Assembly: GCA_019637155.1 (NCBI GenBank)
Contig: JAHBWE010000019.1
Span: forward strand, 124,001 to 188,000
Direction of reading: 5' to 3'
DNA: 64,000 nucleotides
From: Labilithrix sp.
Lineage (GTDB): Bacteria > Myxococcota_A > Polyangia > Polyangiales > Polyangiaceae
The notes under the pieces: generated by a model
Databases searched by the model: none
What the model was told of the DNA's origin: nothing
The model's input: the letters and a program-made list of their open reading frames with translations, nothing else
Made by a program: the position numbers and the translations under genes
Shown: piece by piece, positions 56,601-64,000 of the stretch
Layout: each line of letters starts with the position of its first letter
Position numbering within the stretch: the stretch's first letter is position 1

Positions 56601-58319
56601 AGCGTTGTAGCCAAGTTGCTCTGCGAGTCGCGTGTTGATCGCGTCGAGGTAGAGGTTGAAGACGGCCGAGATGCCGTGGAAGCCTCGTGGCAAACGCCGA
56701 TGTCCTTCCGCGTGCAGTCCTCGGCACAGTGTCTTCAGGAACAGCGGGTTCTGGAACTCGGGTGCGAGGAGCGGCGTCGACGGAAGCTCCAAACCGTAGT
56801 GGATGAAGAATGTCTTGGTGGCGTCGTACTCGTGCCCATGAAAGCCGTGATGTGTCACGAGCAACGCCCTGTTTCGCACCTCTTCAGGGATGACCGCGTC
56901 CTCGTATGAACTGCGCACCGACAGCACGACGCCAAGCCAGGGGGACCTCTCGACCTGAGCCAAGAATGCAGCCAAGTGGCTCGGCCAGATCGCGCGCCCA
57001 GTCCCTTCGTTGATCGCGTCGATGACGATGAGCGCTCGATCACCACTTGCCTGCGCTGCTGCCTCCAGCGCTCCAATGAAATCCTCCGCAGCTAGCCCCG
57101 CCAGATCGAGGTGCTGCATGACCTGGGACCAGGGCGCGTCGTTGCTGACGAAGCGCTGTCCCATCAGCAAGACCGTTGGTTGGTGAGCCTCGATGCGTCG
57201 CCTCACCACGTCACAGAGGAGATGCGTCTTGCCCGTACCTGCACTTCCTCTCAGGACGAACGCGGTGCTTCCAGCCAACTCGTCGGCGCGGCGCAACGAC
57301 TCGGTCGCTTCGCGCAACGCCCGCTCTAGGCGTCGAACGGAGTAGCCGCGCTCTCGGAATGGGTTCGTCCGATACTGGCCGTGGCCGCTTCCATCCTTGG
57401 GCAGTTGCTCGTCATGCTCCCTGGCGCGCTTCTCGAGGTGCGCGGAAAGGGCCTGCAGCGGCGTGCTGGTCGCTTCGATCTTCTCGATGACCGGGGTGAA
57501 GGGCAGCGGCCCCGCCGCAACGTGCGAGAGCGCGCCAAATGCGTCCAACACGGTTTGGACGACATTCGAGACGCTCGCTGTCATCGTCGCAGCTTCGGCG
57601 TCCACGACTGGGTGCTCCGAGTAGCGAGCCGCCTGTAGGCCCTCTCTCACGGGTATGGCCAACCTCTTGATCCGGTTGAAGAACGTCTGCGTTCTTCCGA
57701 AGGCATCAAGGTCTTCTGCAATCGGCAGCTCGACATGGACCTCGGGCGTGTACCGTGGGCCCGCTGCCCTTATGGCCTCGTCGAGCCGCGCGGTGAACCA
57801 GGCTCCGTCGAAGCCTCGCTTGTCGAACCAAAAGCGAACCCGTCCAACGTTCTCGGTTCGAGCGAGGCGTTCCAGCATCTCGCTGCTACCCCACCAGACG
57901 AACTCGATGGTTCGATTCTTCGCCTGGGCCCACCCGTGCCACTTCGCAACGTGCTCGTCCCAGCGGTCCTTCGCAGACTTCCGCCCATCGATGCGCCCAT
58001 CAGGCAAATCAAGCGGGACGCAAACGTGGTATCGAACCAAGCGTGGGTGCTTCTCGATCGCGGCCTCGATGGAGTGGTCCATCTGCTGCCACTGCGAATC
58101 ACCGAGGGTGTCGAAGTATTTCGATTGCCAGCCCCATTCCGTCCCATCAGCAAGGACCGCGTAGCACTCGACGCCCGCATCCGGCGTTCCCTTCCGAACG
58201 AACTGCGCCCCAGCAGGAGCCTCAGCACGAGCAAGCTGCGAACAGAGTTCCTCGAAGCCCTTCTCTCGTCCACCGTTGAGCGGTCGAATCGCGGTCCAGT
58301 CGAGAGTGATGCCGCTCAT
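53649..58319 (-). CDS. Large nuclease-STAND-type NTPase, Avs-like defence candidate
   Basis: A 1556-residue protein from ATG 58319, overlapping the stop of the metallopeptidase gene. Residues 1-140 look like a Mrr-type nuclease: GFEELCSQLARAE, PDAGVECY (Asp47, Glu51) and WQSKYF (Gln65-x-Lys67). The NTPase core has Walker A GSAGTGKT (358-365), Walker B ALIVIDAINEG (429-439) and VVLSVRSSYE. The remaining about 1000 residues are helical and of unknown fold, as in phage-sensing STAND proteins. Size and order resemble Avs-type antiviral NTPases. Membership of a known Avs class is not established from sequence reading alone. Confidence 0.75.
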   Translation of the reverse strand: MSGITLDWTAIRPLNGGREKGFEELCSQLARAEAPAGAQFVRKGTPDAGVECYAVLADGTEWGWQSKYFDTLGDSQWQQMDHSIEAAIEKHPRLVRYHVCVPLDLPDGRIDGRKSAKDRWDEHVAKWHGWAQAKNRTIEFVWWGSSEMLERLARTENVGRVRFWFDKRGFDGAWFTARLDEAIRAAGPRYTPEVHVELPIAEDLDAFGRTQTFFNRIKRLAIPVREGLQAARYSEHPVVDAEAATMTASVSNVVQTVLDAFGALSHVAAGPLPFTPVIEKIEATSTPLQALSAHLEKRAREHDEQLPKDGSGHGQYRTNPFRERGYSVRRLERALREATESLRRADELAGSTAFVLRGSAGTGKTHLLCDVVRRRIEAHQPTVLLMGQRFVSNDAPWSQVMQHLDLAGLAAEDFIGALEAAAQASGDRALIVIDAINEGTGRAIWPSHLAAFLAQVERSPWLGVVLSVRSSYEDAVIPEEVRNRALLVTHHGFHGHEYDATKTFFIHYGLELPSTPLLAPEFQNPLFLKTLCRGLHAEGHRRLPRGFHGISAVFNLYLDAINTRLAEQLGYNARTPLVRQAVDAFAAALVNAGERWLPLEQASRVVDALLPNREFERSLFRGLIVEGVLAEDTPLREGARRDVVYVAYERLADHLVAKALLDNVPAPHDWSSAFSEDGALAAVTADEHVTPGLLEALFIQVAERTDSELLKFAPKLATRWGADEAFRQSLIWRNNAAFSEATQEVLNDLCGSDQDLHETLEILLTVATVPGHPLNANFLDRRLREDAMADRDAWWSTYLYSAWGGHGAVDRLVDWAWALGSDVGIADEAVDLCGIALAWMLTTSHRFLRDRATKALVNLYTGRLAGMVRLVDRFADVDDPYVTERVYAVAYGVAMRSADADAVGRLAASVYSRVFASGSPPPHVLLRDYARGVVERALHLGSTIEFDAALIRPPYKSEWPTIPSEEDVKPLLPDWSKGSHDSRDLEWSRNVIGTSVTDFGDFARYIIGTNSSAGSREYLSLRLDEPPWAPPPSPAEKLTALVANFSDDELSAWQAFDVADRAHAAASSEFVRAWLDQREGADGQPALDLSNQETLEAELEKDCPPELVSLGKARDEAERALEASLSAEHAARLSAIRDAKENQHTASRPPRFDLGQVQRYILKRVFDLGWTVERFGHFDRFVVRSDGRAASKPERMGKKYQWIAYHEMMAFLSDHFQYREEFREDGDQCYQGPWQNHLRDIDPSCTLRALPGGTSWDGHTPAWWGAAPYAAWGHGASPKDWVAKVDDLPKVEDLLVCVNPADGSHWLNGHGYFNWKEEAPPDQRPIDVARGELWYIANAYLIRTSDADAFLKWAETVDFMGRWMPDPPHVTGMFLGEHGWAPASRYFQSAYYGDDGWTQPGQGCPVRLRQVAVEYLNESSGFDCSVDDGYTVRLPAEEVMTKLGLHSTGRGTEFATSSGQVVALDPTASAPGPSTLLLRADALQELQHREQLTMCWAVLGEKRILSAGFDRPHHPALRLSGAYVLDGVAIKGFVKRMLDEYAEGGPTLIDIDRSEP

Positions 58320-58654
58320 GACGCGCCCCTCCCGCAGTTCAAGCGCGGCATCCCACGCTGCTCTTCGAGCTCGCGCCAGCCCGGCACGTGGGCGCTCATG
58401 AGCGCCTTGAAGAGGCGCCCGTGCGTCGGCACGCGCAGGTGCAGCAGCTCGTGGGCGATGACGAAGTCCTGGAAGCGCGGGTCCTGGTCGACGAGATCGC
58501 TCGCCAGCGTGACGGTGCCTGCCGACGAGCACGAGCCCCACTTCCGCCGCATGTCCTGCACGCGGATTACCCTAGGGTTCACACGCAGCTTCACTGCCCA
58601 AGCCAAGGCTCGGCGTCGAAGCTCCTGCGTGGGGTAGAGGGAGGTCTTCATCAT
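58316..58654 (-). CDS. YgjP/M48-like zinc metallopeptidase
   Basis: A 112-residue protein, short for its family: VIRVQDMRRKWGSCSSAGTVTLASDLV and VIAHELLHLRVPTHGRLFKALM with the HExxH zinc motif (HELLH) and a downstream His in THGRLF. This DUF45/YgjP family occurs repeatedly in type I restriction operons, often next to hsdR. Start 58654 (or 58651), 3 nt after the hsdR stop; end overlaps the NTPase start. Confidence 0.85.
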   Translation of the reverse strand: MMKTSLYPTQELRRRALAWAVKLRVNPRVIRVQDMRRKWGSCSSAGTVTLASDLVDQDPRFQDFVIAHELLHLRVPTHGRLFKALMSAHVPGWRELEEQRGMPRLNCGRGAS

Positions 58655-58657
58655 CGG

Positions 58658-61590
<2,933 letters not shown>

Positions 61591-61594
<4 letters not shown>

Positions 61595-62168
61595 GAGCTA
61601 ACCCTTGGCGAGAGACTCGCAAGCGCGAGCCGCGAAACCGGAACCTCGCCAGAAGTCAGTTGTTGAAGCAGGACCGAAGATAGCTTCGTCAGCACATCTG
61701 CCTTCTTCCTGAGGAGAGTAAGCTCCTGGTCGACGTCGCGGAGCACGTGCGCGATCTGAACTTGCTCCTCGATGGTCGGAGGAATCTGAATCGTCTTCTC
61801 CTTGAGAATCGTGAAGTGCCTGTTGTAGCCACGACTTGGCAGGTCGATCGCCCTGCACGCGTAGTAGAAATACAGAGGATCGATGCCCGCCTTGGGCCGA
61901 AGAAGCTGCGTGCCGTCGGCACCTCGGACAAACGGGAAATCAACGAACTTGAAAACGCGAGTGTGATCTCCGAACACGATCACCGGCAGCGGCGCCGAGA
62001 TGACTCCTTCGGGGTTGTCCGTCCAGCCAGCAATGAGATCTTGCCCTTGATCGACGATCGGATACGCCCCTTCGGCGCGATAGTCCTTCGTCTGAAGCTT
62101 GACCCCTGTAGGCAGCGAAACGCGTTCGAGGCATTGCTCGACGGTAGGGGAGTTCCAGCTAGATGCGG

Positions 62169-62172
<4 letters not shown>
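61591..62172 (-). CDS. hsdS: Half-size type I specificity subunit
   Basis: A 193-residue protein with a single target-recognition domain (PIVDQGQDLIAGWTDNPEG, VIVFGDHTRVFKFVDFPFVRGADGTQLLRP) and one conserved helix (IPPTIEEQVQIAHVLRDVDQELTLLRKKADVLTKLSSVLLQQLTSGEVPV). Normal HsdS has two TRDs in about 400-450 residues, so this one either dimerises to recognise a palindromic site or is truncated. It overlaps hsdM and hsdR by 4 nt each. The conserved C-terminal helix is intact, favouring a functional half-subunit. Confidence 0.88.

Positions 62173-64000
<1,828 letters not shown>

Noticed and set aside
53649..58541. N-terminal extension of the large NTPase to 58541
   Set aside because: The extra about 74 residues overlap the metallopeptidase gene in another frame and are Arg/Ala/Pro-rich; ATG 58319 overlaps that gene's stop as in the rest of the operon.

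Overview
The window is about 70% GC and densely coding. Co-directional genes often overlap by 4 nt (ATGA, GTGA or TTGA). MglA-type small GTPases with Roadblock partners, many lipoproteins, PAS-LuxR regulators, a family 2 encapsulin and high-GC codon use together suggest a Myxococcota/Polyangia-like deltaproteobacterium. This assignment is inference. No rRNA, tRNA, intact insertion sequence or CRISPR array was recognised.

Region 1 (1-5.4 kb) holds a partial serine protease, two receiver proteins, a TetR regulator and a stress block: FG-GAP lipoprotein, UspA protein, ribosome hibernation factor and a small protein. The TetR, FG-GAP and hibernation-factor genes share one upstream layout: an inverted repeat GCGCA-N5-TGCGC, a GG-N10-GC (sigma-54-like) element, then the start codon only 13-14 nt further on. 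Region 2 (5.4-8.7 kb) is repeat-rich and looks metal-related: a Fur-family regulator, a DUF1826 protein, an ArsR regulator and a His-rich lipoprotein. The last three each have a TGCAA-N5-TTGC site upstream.

Region 3 (8.8-22.8 kb) is iron- and sulfur-related, with three clear Fur boxes. Fur box 1 precedes a repeat/TPR-like protein and a ferredoxin-NADP reductase. Fur box 2 lies at the head of a six-gene overlapping operon (imelysin, fatty-acid hydroxylase, membrane spermidine synthase-like enzyme, membrane protein, Lys-Asp-tailed lipoprotein, tri-heme cytochrome lipoprotein). Fur box 3 precedes heme oxygenase, two methyltransferases and a DUF2325 protein. A persulfide dioxygenase and a rhodanese follow.

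Region 4 (22.9-36.9 kb, all minus strand) is a signalling island: two small GTPases with extensions, two Roadblock proteins, a kinase-like/metallophosphatase fusion, an ABC-ATPase/dual-specificity-phosphatase fusion, a DUF4388-type protein, two PAS/Cys-motif LuxR regulators, an AAA regulator and a coiled-coil protein. It looks like one undescribed G-protein signalling system.

Region 5 (37-40.7 kb) is a family 2A encapsulin locus: SrpI-type shell, a cysteine desulfurase with a long disordered N-terminus (probable cargo) and a rhodanese-XRE-cupin regulator.

Region 6 (40.8-51.5 kb) is a patchwork of LysR and ArsR modules, oxidoreductases and hydrolases mixed with decayed fragments (DUF6326, MBL-fold, aldo/keto reductase, LysR, DHFR-like), suggesting repeated acquisition and loss.

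Region 7 (51.8-64 kb, minus strand) is a six-gene defence operon: HTH-HsdM fusion (running off the window), half-size HsdS, HsdR, YgjP-like metallopeptidase, a 1556-residue nuclease-STAND-type NTPase and an AlbA/Schlafen-like protein.
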